Positions 33,340 through 45,383 of a stretch of DNA of 64,000 bases are shown piece by piece. Each line of letters opens with the position of its first letter. The stretch's first letter is position 1. Origin of the DNA: Selaginella moellendorffii. Taxonomy: Eukaryota; Streptophyta; Lycopodiopsida; Selaginellales; Selaginellaceae. The notes under the pieces were generated by a model. That model saw nothing but the letters and a program-made list of their open reading frames with translations. It was not told the origin of the DNA and made no database searches. The stretch lies in the NCBI RefSeq assembly GCF_000143415.4, contig NW_003314299.1, forward strand, positions 989,837 to 1,053,836. Direction: 5' to 3'. The translations under genes were made by a program, and so were the position numbers.

Positions 33340-35200
33340 AGAGTTTAGACTGTGAAATCTTGGAATCAAGGATGTCCTAAACCTTGTACTCAGACCCATC
33401 TTTGAACTGCACTGGTGGAGGTGGAGGAATGACCCGATTGGGAATAGGACTGAGAATATAAAGCTCAAGGAGAGAGGAATGAAAAACGGGGTGAATTTGA
33501 TATGAGGAGGGAAGTGCAAAGCAATAAGTGATAGGATTAATGATGGCAGTGATAGGGAAAGGACCGAGGCGTTTGAAATCAAGTTTTGGACAGAGCCTGA
33601 TGGTGGAGATATTTCACCTAAGGAGCCAAACTTTATCCCCGATATTGTAAGGGGGACAATCCTGACGATGGACATTGGCAAATGTTTTGTGAGATTCCTG
33701 AGCACAATGGAGGTGGAAGGAGATGGAGTTGTGGATTTCTTGGAAGTTGGAGACAAATGACTCAGAGCGGGGATTTGAATAAGAGGATTCGGATGGAGAA
33801 GGAAGTGAGAGATTGAATTGGGGATTTCGACCAGAGTTTGCAAAGAAGGGGGATATTTGAAGAGAGGAGTGAACAGAGTTGTTATAGGAGAACTCAGCAA
33901 GGGGAAGGATATTGAACCAGTTATCCTGATGATAGTTGATGAAGCACCTCAAGAATTGTTCCAACATCTGAATCATTCGCTCGGACTGCCCATCAGTTTG
34001 AAGATGATATGCCGAAGAGAGGTTGGCCTTCACTCCAAGCAGCTGCAAAAACCGTTGCCAGAAATGAGAGATGAACTGAGGCCCCCGATCCGAAACCACA
34101 TCTGTAGGAATCCCATGAAGTCGAAAAATTTCCCTAAATACCAGTTTTGCCATCTCCTCACCCGAAAACTCCTTGGTACATGGCAAGAAGTGCGCCATCT
34201 TTGTGAAGTGATCCACCACAACTAAAATGTTGTTGAAGCCTCCAGAACTCGGAAGATCACTCAAGAAATCCATGGAGATGGATTCCCAAGGACCTGAAGG
34301 GATCGGAAGGGAACAAAGCAAACCTAAAGGAAGGTGGCGAGGTACCTTATTCCGGACGCAAGTGTCACAGGAGGTAACAAAAGCTTTGATGTAGTCGTTC
34401 ATGTGAAGCCACCAAAAGTCCCATGCAACTAGCTCATAGGTTTTCACAATGCCGAAGTGACCAGCAGTCAGGCTATCGTGGCACACCATCAGGACCAACC
34501 TTCGAGCATCACCTTCAGGAACATAAAGCTGCTCCCCATGGTATAATAAGCCATCTAAGAACTCGAACTCGTCAAATCGCCGGCAGTCGGGAGTCACAAG
34601 GTGTCCAGCCTGAAGATGGGGGAAAATGTCGCTGGCGAGATCATCGGATTGAAGATCGTTTTTGATTGCATCCATCAAGGAGGAGTCCTGAGGGGCCAGG
34701 GAAATTGCCATAACTTGAAGCCGATTAAGACCAAGGATAACTTGATCCTGTTGATCGAAGGCAGGATTACCAGGCTTGAGACTGAGATAAGAGCGCCTTG
34801 AAAGAGCATCAGGAAGGCCTTGAAACTTTCCAGGTCTGTACTTAATAACAAAGTCAAACCGACTTAGGAATTGTGCCCACCTTGCTTGACGACGGCTTAA
34901 AACTTGGGAAGTGGCAAAGTACTCAAGATTTTTGTGATCTGTCCAGACTGTTGTTTGATGGCCTGCCCCCTCCAAAAAACGGCGCCACTCTCCAAAGGAA
35001 TCCACAATGGCAAGGAGCTCCTTGTCGTGGATTTCATAATTAATCTCCGCAGGCTGGAATTTCCGAGAATGGAAAGCGACCGGATGAAGTTCTTGATCCG
35101 CTCCGAGTTGAGACAGCACAGCACCGATGGCAAAGTCGGAGGCGTCAGCCTCGATGAAGAAAGGTTGTGAGGAATCAGCATGGGTCAAAACGGGAGCAGA
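33340..35200 (-). pseudogene. Chromovirus RNase H, integrase and chromodomain
   Basis: A 524-codon open stretch (35188-33614) carries RNase H (FFIEADASDFAIGAVLSQLG; WTDHKNLEYF) and an integrase. The integrase has an HHCC zinc region (SCDTCVRNKVPRH) and DDE residues in MDFLSDLPSSGG, VSDRGPQF and LQTDGQSERMIQ. After a stop at about 33614, frames to about 33340 contain YYLVD, stop, KGYGPEERTWEPADNL: a chromodomain whose tryptophan codon became TAG. Chromodomains direct integration to marked chromatin. Confidence 0.88.
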
Positions 35201-35233
35201 ACTGAAGGCTGCCTTGAGTGTGTCGAAGGCGTG

Positions 35234-36205
35234 CTAGGCAGCAGCAGACCAAGAGAAGGGAACATCCTTGCGAGTGAGATGCGTGAGAGGAAGGACAATG
35301 TCAGAGTAGTGATCAATGAATTTGCGGTAGAAGTTGGCAAAGCCAAGGAAAACTTGAACATCCGACATTGATTGTGGAGGCTCCCACTTGAGAATAGTCT
35401 TGACTTTGGCAGGATCCATCGTGATACCCTCAGGAGTGACAATGTACCCAAGGAACTCCACAAACTGCTGATCGAAGGAACATTTCTCAAGCTTCGCGTA
35501 TAGGCCGTGTTCTCGCAGCTTCGCCAGCACCTTGCGTACATGTTAGTCGTGCTCCTCCTAAGTTTTTGAGTAGATGAGGATGTCATTGAGGTAGACAATC
35601 ACCATCTGATCAAGAAACTCCCGAAAGATGTCGTTCGCCATGTGTTGGAAAACTGCTAGAGCATTTGTCAAGCCAAATGGCATGACAGTGTACTCGAAGT
35701 GGCCATAGCGGGTTCGGAACGCAGTCTTCCATTCATCACCAGGCCGGATCCGGATCAGGTTGTATGCGCCACGAAGATCAATCTTGGTGAAGAAGCGGGC
35801 ACCGCCGAGGCGTTCCAACAGGTCCGAGATCAGGGGCAGCGGATAACGGTTCTGAATAGTCACCTTGTTCAAACCTCGGTAATCAATTACTAGCCGCAAA
35901 CTCTCATCCTTCTTCTTGACAAAGAAGACAGGCGCTCTAGCCAGGGACCGCGAATGCTGAATGTACCCCGAGGCAAGGTTCTCATCCACTTACTCTTTGA
36001 GGGCCTTAAGCTCGGACGGGGATAACCCGTAGATAGGCCCCCACGGAGGTGACGCTCCTTTCTGTAAATCAATGGGACAGTCATAAGGCCAATGAACAGG
36101 CAGTACACTAGCTTTTTTCTTGTCAAACACATCCCCAAAATCATGATACTTCTCAAGAAGACTAACAAGAAAAACATGCAAAGCAAAAAGGAAAATAGGT
36201 TCTTC
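35234..36205 (-). pseudogene. Chromovirus reverse transcriptase
   Basis: [69 protein letters not shown] and [12 protein letters not shown], followed by the thumb/connection region [19 protein letters not shown]. The YLDD catalytic box reads YLND. Stops occur near 35990, 35558 and 35234. Confidence 0.85.
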
Positions 36206-36581
36206 ATGAAGGAGTTCTTTCATAATGATTATGGAGATAGGAGGAGGTGTACGACTAAATGGAATGATGAAATGAGGATACTGTCCAGTGTAAGATGGAG
36301 GAGAGGAAAAAGAAGAGGGTGAAAACTTCATAGAGTCAGGAACAAAACCCTAATTTGAGTTTAGGGAACTTTTCCTGATTCAAACTCGATGAACAGCAGG
36401 GGAAGCCATGGGAGATGGTGATGTGGGAGAGATGAGCTGTAATTCCTTCTAACAAATCTGAGGCTGATGTAGTTGGAACCAAGGAAGACCGAGCACCACA
36501 AAGGAGGACTTGTTGTTAATGATGTTGAAGGCGATATCGGTGACGGTGGACTCAATATGTACTCGAATGGGCAACGTTTCC

Positions 36582-36968
36582 CTAAGTCCAGAAGATGGAG
36601 ACACAAAATGCCCGCCGATTGCCTTCAACCCTCAGATCCCGTATGGTAGGAGAAAAAGGAACGTGATGTCGGGCAACAAAGTCCATGTTCATGAAGCAGG
36701 AAGTTGCACCCGAGTCCAGTAGCGCCAAAGCCTTGAGTCCTAATTGTTTGGTGAAAGAAAGGAGACATGGGACACAGAAGTTGCAGGAATTGGTGGTGGC
36801 TTTGATGAAAGGTGGTGAGGAGCTTGATAAAGAAGAAAAATGATTTTTATTTAGAGAGTCCAAACAGACAGCTCCTACTCTGTTTAGACAGGGTCGTTTC
36901 CCAACTGCAACAGAGGTGGACTTTGAGGCAGAGTGAACTCGAGCAGTCGGGGAGGCTTCTTGGGACAC
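36582..36968 (-). pseudogene. Chromovirus aspartic protease region
   Basis: LKALALLDSGATSCFMN carries the DSGAT active-site signature of retroviral-type aspartic proteases. The frame stops shortly after (about 36582). This is one frame segment of a disrupted polyprotein. Confidence 0.75.
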
Positions 36969-37044
36969 ACAGCTGCTTTGTGATTAGGATCAACACAGTA
37001 GAGGCAAAGGTTATGAGATATTCGACATTGCTTCTCAACATGAC

Positions 37045-37850
37045 TCAACTTCCCTCTAATGAGTCAAGGAGTACCAGAAATATCCATCGGGACCGGAGCA
37101 GTAGGTTTAGGAGTATGCCCCGAAGACTCAAGCTGGGATTCCTGAGTCTGGGACGGAAAAACAGTGGCACGGCGACTTTCCTGACGACGTTCAAAGAGAC
37201 GATTGTCACATCGAATAGCTTTGTTGATGGTGTCCGACAAGTCCTTGGGATCCTCCATGGTGAGCAACAAATCCTTGACACCGTTGTTGAGGCCGAAACA
37301 AAATTGGTCAATCAAGGCTCGCTCATCCCACTAAGTGTCCAAGGCAAGGAGTTGGAACTCTATAGCATAGATCGAGGTAGGACAAGACCTCTGAGAGAGA
37401 CGTCTCATCTTTGTGGTAGTAGCCCGAACCCAATCCGTCGCGCCAAAACATGCTTCGAGCTTCTCTTTGAACAATTGAAGATCCATCAGCTCCGGAACCA
37501 CAACCCCTTTCATGCTCTTCTCCAGAAGAGGAGAAAACCATGACAAAGTTGCACCTTCGAGCAACGTCCCAATCGCACCGATTTGAGACTCGGGAGTGGG
37601 GTACCGCCAATATTGAAGTGCAAAGATCAGCTCCATTTGGTTCAAAAATCTGCGAAGCTCCGAACGCTTGCCTGAAAATTTCACCGGGAAACTCACTTTC
37701 GGTTCAGGAACTTTGCTGGATCCTTGAGCCGAAAGTGAAGCAAGCTCCTGCTGCATGCGAAGAAGGGTCACCTTCAGCTCAGTATTCTCAAACTGGATTT
37801 TTGCAAGGACTTCGGCAAAGAAATCAAGATGGCTTGGAGACTCCATCAGC
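37045..37850 (-). pseudogene. Chromovirus gag
   Basis: From ATG near 37845 (MESPSHLDFFAEVLAKIQFE): a coiled-coil segment, then the capsid-like region VKFSGKRSELRRFLNQMELI and FGATDWVRATTTKMRRLSQ. A TAG interrupts at about 37330 (LLALDT, stop, WDERALIDQF), and a second stop follows near 37063. A zinc knuckle of form CLYCVDPNHKAAVC lies just beyond (about 36960-37005). It would coat the genomic RNA in the particle; the stops prevent this. Confidence 0.8.
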
Positions 37851-38337
37851 AAAAAGAAAGAAAAAAAAAGGGGGAAAAAGATAAAGGCAATCAAATAATC
37901 AAAATGAGCTAAAGCAAAAGCAAAAAGCACAATCTGAATCAAATTGTCAGGACCCCCCAACAAAATCAAGACTGGAAAATGCAAAAGACAAAGAGAAAAA
38001 CTAGTGGAAACAAAGAAGAGGCCTTAGACTGGCATTGATTCAGATTGTGGAGAAATGAAACAAGGCTAACTTATATATATTATAGGTTGATGAAGGTCCA
38101 CCACTTTTGGATCGAGGACGGCCTAAATATAGCTGAGGTCGAGGAGGCGCCACATCAATATCAGGAATGTGGCTCGAGACTCAGGAATCGTATAGGAAAT
38201 TAGAGAGTCAAGAATAGGGAAGTGTCTCGAGAGTCAGGAATAGGGAAGTGTCTCAAGAATCAGGAATGTGGTCTACAGGTCAGAAATCCGGCGAGAGTCA
38301 GGAATGTGGCAAGAATTAGGGGATTCCTAACAATTAA

Positions 38338-40095
38338 CACAGATGGAGTGTGCTAGATAGATGAATTGGTTTGTGAGGTAAGATCTTCCCATTCTTAATG
38401 CAATGAAAAAGTTCACACAGATTAGGTCATATTAGCAACTTCTTCAGTTGCAAAGGTTCTGAAAGATTCTCTTTTACTGCAGCTAGGCTACAATAGCTAT
38501 CCTAATGCTTTTCTTCTCAAGTTCATCCATCTAGGGTATGATCAATTAGTGGTGGTGCTACCTCTCACACTTTTGTCCTAAAACATGTGAATCCTTAGAA
38601 TGGTGAGTTGAGGGAGTTTTCTTGAGTGGTGGTCATCACTGCCTAGAGTTATTATGGAACAAAGTTTAGCACGAAGGTATGGTGTGATTTGCTGGTAAGG
38701 ATTCTGGGAATTCTCACTATTCACTAGTTTTTTTTTCTCACATATGCAGTTTGTCCTTTCCAAGTGCAGTGGTATGAATTTTGTCCGAAAAGAAAAATGC
38801 TGGCAATGCAATATCCATCAAACTTGGTGCTGGATAAAATACATGTATTGTCTCTTTTATTCTCTCTCTCTCCAAGTTTATATCAATTTGTTAACAATAA
38901 GAACTCCTAAGTAAAGTTCTATACACCCACAAAAGAGATGGGAACTTCTTTACCTCTTTGAGAAGTGAAAGTAAAGACATCATCATGTCAATTGAGTAAA
39001 ATGGCATCACTTAGATAACAAACTACAAAAACAAACATGAGAAAGATTTTGAACCTAAAGATCTCTCTTTGTAAAAGCAAACACAAACATACTATGCAAT
39101 TCATTTTCTTAGAAAACTCCATCAGCACCAACAACAAGATTTTTTATCTGCCCACATTCCTACAGCAATGCCATAGCATAGAGTAGACACTTATCACATT
39201 TGTGCCTTCCTTTGCTCTGTTCAATAACAAACAAAGATGTCCTATAATCCCATTAGTAGATAAAACATCATCTGAATTTTCCCAGGTACTATGGAAACCA
39301 AGGGTGCCTTGGACCTACAACCTGACAAGCTAGACAGTAGAGTTTACTATTATAGATTCTTATTCTTAAATTTTATATAAATATACTTTATGGATATAGG
39401 TAGCATGGTATAGAGTTTGGTTTTAGATCCAAGTCAAACAAAGAACAGAGATAAACATGCCCAATGAGGAGGTAAAACATATCTCAAATTGGTTTCCCAC
39501 TATCCTTACTATACTTAAATTCAAAGAGTACAATAGTTGAATTTCTAGCTTTAAGAGGATACATACAAACACCTCTGTATATGCTCATCAGGTTGCTCCA
39601 TGACCAAAACCAAGAGGCCACCCTAGCCAACAATAGATTATTGCAGCTCACTAGTTGTCTTGGGTTAGGTAGGTGACACTCATTAAAAATACCCTTCTCA
39701 TTCATTGCATTAGGCAACTATTCATACCAGTGTCAGTGGTTACAAAAGGGTAATATTAATGGTAATGGTAATATTTTCTCTTGATGACTCAGCATGGCTC
39801 AGATATTCCTGTGTTAATCTCATAGGACTTTGGAAGATTCTGGTGGGATCTTGGCCGATCATTGAGAAACCCAAGAAAATTGTGCTGGAAAATATGTTCT
39901 AAAAATACCTTAATTAGCACTTTCTTGTTGTACTCAAAATAAACTTCTTGCTTAGTCCATAACAACATTGGACCACCTTCTATTCACAACATCTTAGAGC
40001 ACCAAGAAAACAATGTACAGAAGGCATTTAACATGCTTACTTAACCCCTCAATCTTGTTCATCTTAAGCATGGTTAACCTACTTGAAGAACCATA
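38338..40095 (+). repeat. Resumed module flank between copies A and B
   Basis: 38338-38880 continues the sequence broken at 32671 and matches 47145-47715 downstream of copy B. 38880-40095 matches 25950-27235 upstream of copy A. So copies A and B are a tandem duplication whose joint lies near 38.9 kb. No genes. 40100-40670 is AT-rich with nothing recognised. Confidence 0.7.
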
Positions 40096-40677
40096 CACAC
40101 ACACAGAGAACAAAATTCAAAAGTTCCTGAAGATGGTGGAACATAGAAAACACAAAATACATTTAGTCTACTATGATTTGAAGTTGTTATCTTTTCATGA
40201 GATCTATTTTTTTCTAATTAAAAAATCTAGAGAAGTTAACTTTCTAAATGTTCTAAATGTATTCTCATGTTAGTCCACTAGAACTAGTAAAATTCTTGAT
40301 CACCACAAAGCTTTGTAGTTCACAAAATAGAGAACATTAGCTAATTGAGTCAGATATAAGATAAAATCAAAATTTTGCATGAACAGGTTGATCCAATCAG
40401 TTGTCTGTAAAGTTTTGGACTTACATTAAAAGTTAAAGAAAAAAGAAATACACATTGTCTTGCTAAATTTTGCAATGTAGTTGGTGAAATGGCTTCAAGT
40501 GGGTGCCTTGAAGGTTGCATTAGTTGTTGAGACAGCCAAGTCCTTGGACCAGTCGAGGAGATTAGAGCAAACTGATTAAGAGACGTGCAAGAGTTGTGAT
40601 TAAGGAGTGGTTACAAAGCCATTCTTTCTCTAGATAAATACCTCCTCTTTTGCAGAAAGGGTGGCTATGACAATGAG

Positions 40678-41185
40678 ATGAGAAAGAGCTGCAAACTCAC
40701 AGCCAACAACGCTCATGTTTGGTTTTCAGAAACTCAGTACAAGCTGCAATCAAGGAGTGTTTGGGATGTGGCGACTAGCAATCTCACAGTTCCTAAGGAC
40801 TGCATCTGTGAAGGAGGTGGAGGAGCACAGCAAGGCAGCCTTGGCATATCGTGTTACTGATGCCAAAGCAAGGAGTCTCATCAATCTGGAGCATATCATA
40901 GGGAACAAAGTTGGATTACAAGCTCAAATGGATATCTGGGTGTTTTAAATTGCTTGGCAGCAAGAAAAAACCAATGGTGGCTGTGAAGCAGAATATATGG
41001 CCATGGCTGCTGCTACAAAAGAAGGAAGCTCTTTGGGCTGGAAGGCTTGTTGAGGACCTAAGAGTGACACAGCAAGCACCGACTCAACTTCTCAGCGACA
41101 ACACAGCTTGTGTCCAGGTAACCCACAATCCAGTTCTCTACGGGACAACTAAGCACATTGTGAGTCGGGATCACAATGCAAGTGG
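40678..41185 (+). pseudogene. Ty1/copia RNase H fragment
   Basis: KKPMVAVKQNI followed by KKEALWAGRLVEDLRVTQQ, LLSDNTACVQVTHNPV and TKHIV matches the C-terminal RNase H of copia polyproteins (KEALW..LL.DL; SDN..A; TKHI). Frameshifts break it. The sequence that would follow TKHI is found separately at 57108-57290. Confidence 0.7.
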
Positions 41186-41194
41186 TCTGAACTG

Positions 41195-41336
41195 CAATGC
41201 CATCTCTGGCGAGCTTCCTACGTTGGGGTTTTGCAACCTTACTCCAAGGAGAGATCCTGAGTTTATCAAACTTGCAAGTCCTTGATCTGTCCAGGGACAG
41301 CTTGAGTGGCACGATTCCCTGGGTGGATCTTTCATG
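41195..41336 (+). pseudogene. Leucine-rich-repeat fragment
   Basis: One frame reads LSNLQVLDLSRDSLSGTIP, a plant-specific LRR unit (LxxLxxLxLSxNxLxGxIP). An adjacent frame reads ISGELPTLG. Only one to two repeats survive. Likely a captured piece of an LRR receptor gene at the end of the copia remnant. Confidence 0.6.
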
Positions 41337-41393
41337 AGTGTTTGATCAGCTCAATGTAAATTTATCTTGGCATTTTACCAGCTCTCCTTTGCT

Positions 41394-43106
41394 CTACACT
41401 GAATTGTTAGAGAGGAGAACGTATGGCGATGAGTTACAAGGATCAAGCTTGAGAACCGACGTTCCAGCTCGTCCTCCTCGTGATCTATCCTTGTGGCTGC
41501 TACACGCTGATAACAGCGTCATCCACGCCACATCGTTGGGCTCCACGGGCATGGCGTAGATCAGCTCCTCGGCATCCCGCGCCCAGATCGCCCGAGAAGA
41601 TTGATCATGCAGATGAAGTGCAGCAGCAATGGAGCGCAATCGAAATCACCCATCATCCACGCGAGGTATTTGATCGCCATCTCCAGCGACCCAGCGTGGC
41701 TGGATCCAAACAGCACGCACTGGAACGTAATATGATCCACGCGCGCGCCATCTTGGATCATGACAGCAAACAGATCGAATGCCTCGACTGGATGCCCGTT
41801 CTGGGCATATGCTGCAATCATCGCGTTCCACGAGACACCACTGGGATTGGTGATCCGATCGAAGAGCGATCGTGAGCGATGGAGCTGGCTGCACTTGGCA
41901 TACATGCGGAGCAGCGCAGTAGTCACGACGACGCTCGCGAATTCCAGCCCATTGGCGGAGAGATCGTCGTGGATGCTCTTTCCCGCGCTGGGCGACGCGA
42001 GGGTGGAGCACGAATCAAGCGCGCAAACGTATGTGATCTCGTCCGGGTGAACGCCCTCGAGATCCATGAGCCAGAAGAGCTTGAGCGCGGACCCTGGATC
42101 GCCGGGCTGGAACGTGCATCGCGTTCCACGCCGCGAGATCCTCGTCCTGCATCTCATCGAAGATGAGGCACGCGCGATCGATCTGCCCGCTCTGCGCCAG
42201 CGCCGCGATCATCGGCGTCCACGAGATCACGTCCCTGGCTCATTACCCAGAAGAAACGCTCCATCGCCTGTTGCGCGCGCACGCCGCCACGATCGCGTTC
42301 CAGGCCGTCATGTCCCTCTGCGCCATCGCCGTGAAGATCGCCATCAGATCGCCGGCCTTGCTGTACATGTCGAGGAGCGTGGTGGCCAGCACGGGATCGT
42401 CTAGCGATGATCCCTCGAGAGCACTGTGATGGATCAGCTTACCAGTAGCAAGATCGCCGCTGGTAGCGCAGGCGCTAAGGATCCCCACGAATGTGATCCC
42501 GTCCGGCCTCGCACCCTGGAGATCCATGCGCTTGAAGAGATCGATGGCATTACGCATTTGCCCATGCCCTGCATTTGCTGCAATCAAAGCGTTCCAAGAC
42601 GCCACATCATTCTCAGGAGAATAGAGGAACAGATCTTCTGCTAGAAGAATCATACCATTCTCTGCGCATGCGATGATCAAAAGATAGTGTATGACACGAC
42701 GCTTGCTCCGGGGATCCTCGCAAGAACAGATCTACCATACAGAAAATCCCCGCCTTGGGCAGTTGCTGTGAGGAGGATTGTTCCATGAGATAAGATCTCT
42801 TTTGGGCATTTTGGCGAAGAGATCTCTCGCGCAGGCCGGTCTCCCCGTAAGCCTGGAGCATCGCATTTAAGGAAACGATCGTCCAGTCGGGGATCTTCGC
42901 GAAGCAATGCTCCGCGAGCTCGCACTGGCGCCGCGCTGCTCCATGTCATCGAAGAGGCCCTCGAATCCTCGAAGCTCCCAGCCTGCGCACACGCCGCCAG
43001 GACGATCGTCCACAAGAAGATGTTCGTGGAGGGCATCCAGGCGAAGATCTCCTTGGCAGTGGCGAGATCGCCACTCTCAGCGAAAGCCTGCGCGATCGAG
43101 TTCCAT
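41394..43106 (-). pseudogene. PLS-type PPR protein pseudogene with E domain (copy B)
   Basis: Reads from the minus strand: an N-terminal repeat with ESGDLATAKEIFAWMP and STNIFLWTIVLAACAQAGSF, then ENDVASWNALIAANAGHGQM, QGARPDGITFVGILSACATS, MISWTPMIAALAQSGQID, LEGVHPDEITYVCALDSC and GVSWNAMIAAYAQNGHPVEA. It ends in an E-type tail with NDVAWMTLLSACSSHKD and LKLDPCNSSPYVLLSN. At least four frames (43036-42677, 42680-42243, 42157-41561, 41639-41394) are required. It is longer than copy A, which lacks the C-terminal half. Its 5' end is cut at the same NPF junction as in copy A. Confidence 0.82.
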
Positions 43107-43350
43107 GGGTGTTCGCATATGCCGGGAGGACCGAGTTCTTCAACGAGGAGTCCCCCGAGGCAGTGCGGAGATTTCTTTGCCCTTATTTGTTTGCACAGAA
43201 ATTCTCGCTGATGTGCAATCGCAAAAGCTTTTTTCGCTTTTCATCTCTTTGATTTTACATTCCCTCGATTTTGCAGAAGAATGCATTCGAATGGGAATAC
43301 GAAGGAATACACCACTCCCCGGATGCCATTCGAATTACACAGAGCACTGC
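43107..43350 (+). pseudogene. NPF and GGH remnants (copy B)
   Basis: 43107-43172 encodes the NPF piece YAGRTEFFNEESPEA. It joins directly to GGH intron 1/exon 2 sequence (about 43172-43215, TTTGCACAGAAATTCTCGCTG). GGH exon 7 follows at about 43277-43350 (NAFEWEYEGIHHSPDAIRIT). All the rest of both genes is deleted. Confidence 0.8.
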
Positions 43351-43439
43351 CAGATTAGATTTGAAACTTTACCATCGTCCCTTCATCTCCATCGACTGTT
43401 TGTCTGAGTACCGAGTCAAGCCACTTGGGAAGACTCCGT

Positions 43440-43615
43440 GGTCGTCTAACCCAGACGACCCAACTGCGCCACAATAGACCATGCACCCGTCGACTCCACT
43501 GGCCGCGAAAAAAAGAAATTTCATGATCAAATACGATACCATTGCTGAGATTTGAACCCTTGCCCGGCAGCACAGAAGGAAGACGTCGACTTAGACACGG
43601 CACTGAGGACAGCTG
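43440..43615 (-). mobile_element. SINE-like element with Pol III boxes (copy B)
   Basis: On the minus strand GCCGTGTCTAAGTCGACG resembles an A box region and AGGGTTCAAATCTC a B box, followed by TATCGTATTTGATCATGAAAT. The same element, inverted with its module, is at about 56805-56965 in copy D, where the B box is eroded. Confidence 0.5.
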
Positions 43616-43923
43616 CTTTTACTACAGGACTAAGCCCACGGGACGCGGAAGAATTTTGTTAACTATTGTCATGAGAGGGTAGAATGCTTAGTTTTTGTAT
43701 TAAAGACATTAAAGAATGTATATACACATTTCATTGAATCCTTGCGGCAAAACAGCGACAGAGTGGAGTTGATAAAATTTTCCCTCTATATATTTTATAC
43801 TAGGGTGGGTGCCAACTCTAATCTTTGAGCCTCACAGTGAACGTGCAAAACATGTACACAAGATCCTTGTCATGATCGAGCCTTGGTGGTTATGGATCAC
43901 AACCAAGCAGGCTTTGCATCCCA

Positions 43924-43936
43924 TTATATATATTAT
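43924..43936 (+). promoter_or_regulatory. Putative TATA box of BAHD copy B
   Basis: TTATATATATTATT ends about 30 bp before the ATG at 43967. TA-rich equivalents precede copies C and D. Confidence 0.5.
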
Positions 43937-43966
43937 TAGGTTGTACATATGTTTCTCTCATCAACA

Positions 43967-45383
43967 ATGGCCAGTGTTGTGACCGTGTTGGGGTCTTGGA
44001 CTGTCAAGCCCGAAACTCCGACTCCACAACCCCGGACTCACAAGCTCTCCAATCTCGACTTCCACATCTCCTTTGAGAATTACACCAAGCAAGTCTACTA
44101 TTTCCCGCCATCTAGCAGGGATGATCTTGTCGCGAGCTTGAGAACTTCGCTGTCCGGAGTGCTTGTCCCGTTTTATGTCTTGGCAGGGCGGGTGCGCAGG
44201 GCGGAAGATGGTCACAAGCTGGAGGTGGATTGCAACGACGCTGGCGTCTCGTTTGTGGAGGCGAGTGCCCCCGATGCCAGCTTCAGCGATTGGAAAAACA
44301 TGGCGTTTTGCTCCATCGAGCAGCATCTCAATCCTTCGGAAGTGGCCATTACGGATCCAGACACTGCTCCGATCTTCAAAGTTCAGGCAGGTTTCTTGAT
44401 ATCGCAGTTAATTCTTCAATATTTCATGGAATTCCTGAATCTAGGTGACGAAGTTCAAGTGTGGTGGGATCGCATTAGGGATCTTAACGGCCGAAGTGGT
44501 GCTGGATGGATCCTCATTCTTTGCGTTTGTGAATGCTTGGTCCGAAATCCACCGAGGCCTGCCGCTTTCGAGGCCTCCGGTATTTGCCTCTAACATTTTC
44601 CAGGCCAGGCAGCCCCCAGCGATCATTCTGCCAGTCCGCGACTACTACTCCTCTCCGATCTATAACACTCACTCGGCCAAAGCAACCGACGTAACATCCG
44701 AGTACGCAGTGAAGATGTTTGAGATGGATCCTGACCAAGTCGACGATCTTATCCGTGACGTTCACAGTGGTCCGTACAGCTATGGCCGCCCTCCAACCTC
44801 GTTCGAGGCAACGAGCGCCATGATCTGGAAAGCTATCACCGAGGCCAGAGATCTCCAAGACTCGATCATCACAAGCTACGTCTATGCGATCTCTCTCAAG
44901 GGCAAGAACCGCTGGAACCCCCCAGTCCCAGCCTCGTACATTGGCAACAGCATCCACTCGCCATGCCTCACTGCCAAGGCCGGGGACATCAAATCCCGCC
45001 ATCTCTCCTACGCTGCGAGGCTCTTCCACGAGGATATCCTAAGCACCACTCAAGAACACATGCAATCCGCCATCGATTGGATGGAGATGGAGCTGGGCAG
45101 AGGAAGGAAGATCAATCTAAATGGTGATTTTGTGTCGGGGACTGGGATCTACAGCACGAGCTTGCACAGTTTCCCTGTGTACAGCGTTGATTTTGGATGG
45201 GGAAAGACTGTACACTACTCTCTGGTAATGCAGCCGCCGTGGTATGGGAACGGTGTCACGGTGATTCTCCCCAGCCCGAGAGGAGGAAGGCACCGGCGGC
45301 TGCTCATCTCGCTACCTGCAATCCATATGAAGAAGCTCGTGAACCATGAATTCTTCCGCAAGTATACTACTCTGGGATCGTAG
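43967..45383 (+). CDS. BAHD-family acyltransferase-like protein (copy B), ExxxD variant
   Basis: Exons 43967-44386 and 44445-45383 give 452 residues, normal for BAHD enzymes. Joining needs a GC-AG intron (CAG|GCAGGT...CTAG|GTG), which yields IFKVQ|VTKFKCGGIALG, the family's usual join. The ATG sits in AACAATGGCC; a TATA-like run is ~35 bp upstream. BAHD enzymes transfer acyl groups from CoA thioesters to alcohols or amines in the cytosol. The C-terminal structural motif DFGWG is intact (SVDFGWGKTVHYS). At the catalytic HXXXD site the sequence is EVVLD: Asp is kept, His is Glu. All four copies share this, so it is not a random lesion. It may have a different activity, a non-catalytic role, or none. 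Substrate unknown. Confidence 0.88.

Larger units (their letters stand above)
32677..38332 (-). mobile_element. Ty3/gypsy chromovirus, 5656 bp, with ATTAA target duplication
   Basis: LTRs at 32677-33116 (440 bp) and 37945-38332 (388 bp) both begin TGTCARGACCCCCCAACA and end GGATTCCTRACA. ATTAA flanks both sides (32672-32676 and 38333-38337). The 52-bp length difference equals two extra copies of a 26-bp tandem unit (GAGTCAGGAATAGGGAAGTG plus TCTCGA). GAGGAGGGGGTGC precedes the 3' LTR as polypurine tract on the minus strand. Coding order is gag, protease, RT, RNase H, integrase, chromodomain. Several stops make it non-autonomous. Confidence 0.93.

Noticed and set aside
35679-35700. ATGGCATG in the chromovirus as another palindrome copy
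   Set aside because: It lacks the complementary arm; it is the MPFGL codon region of RT.
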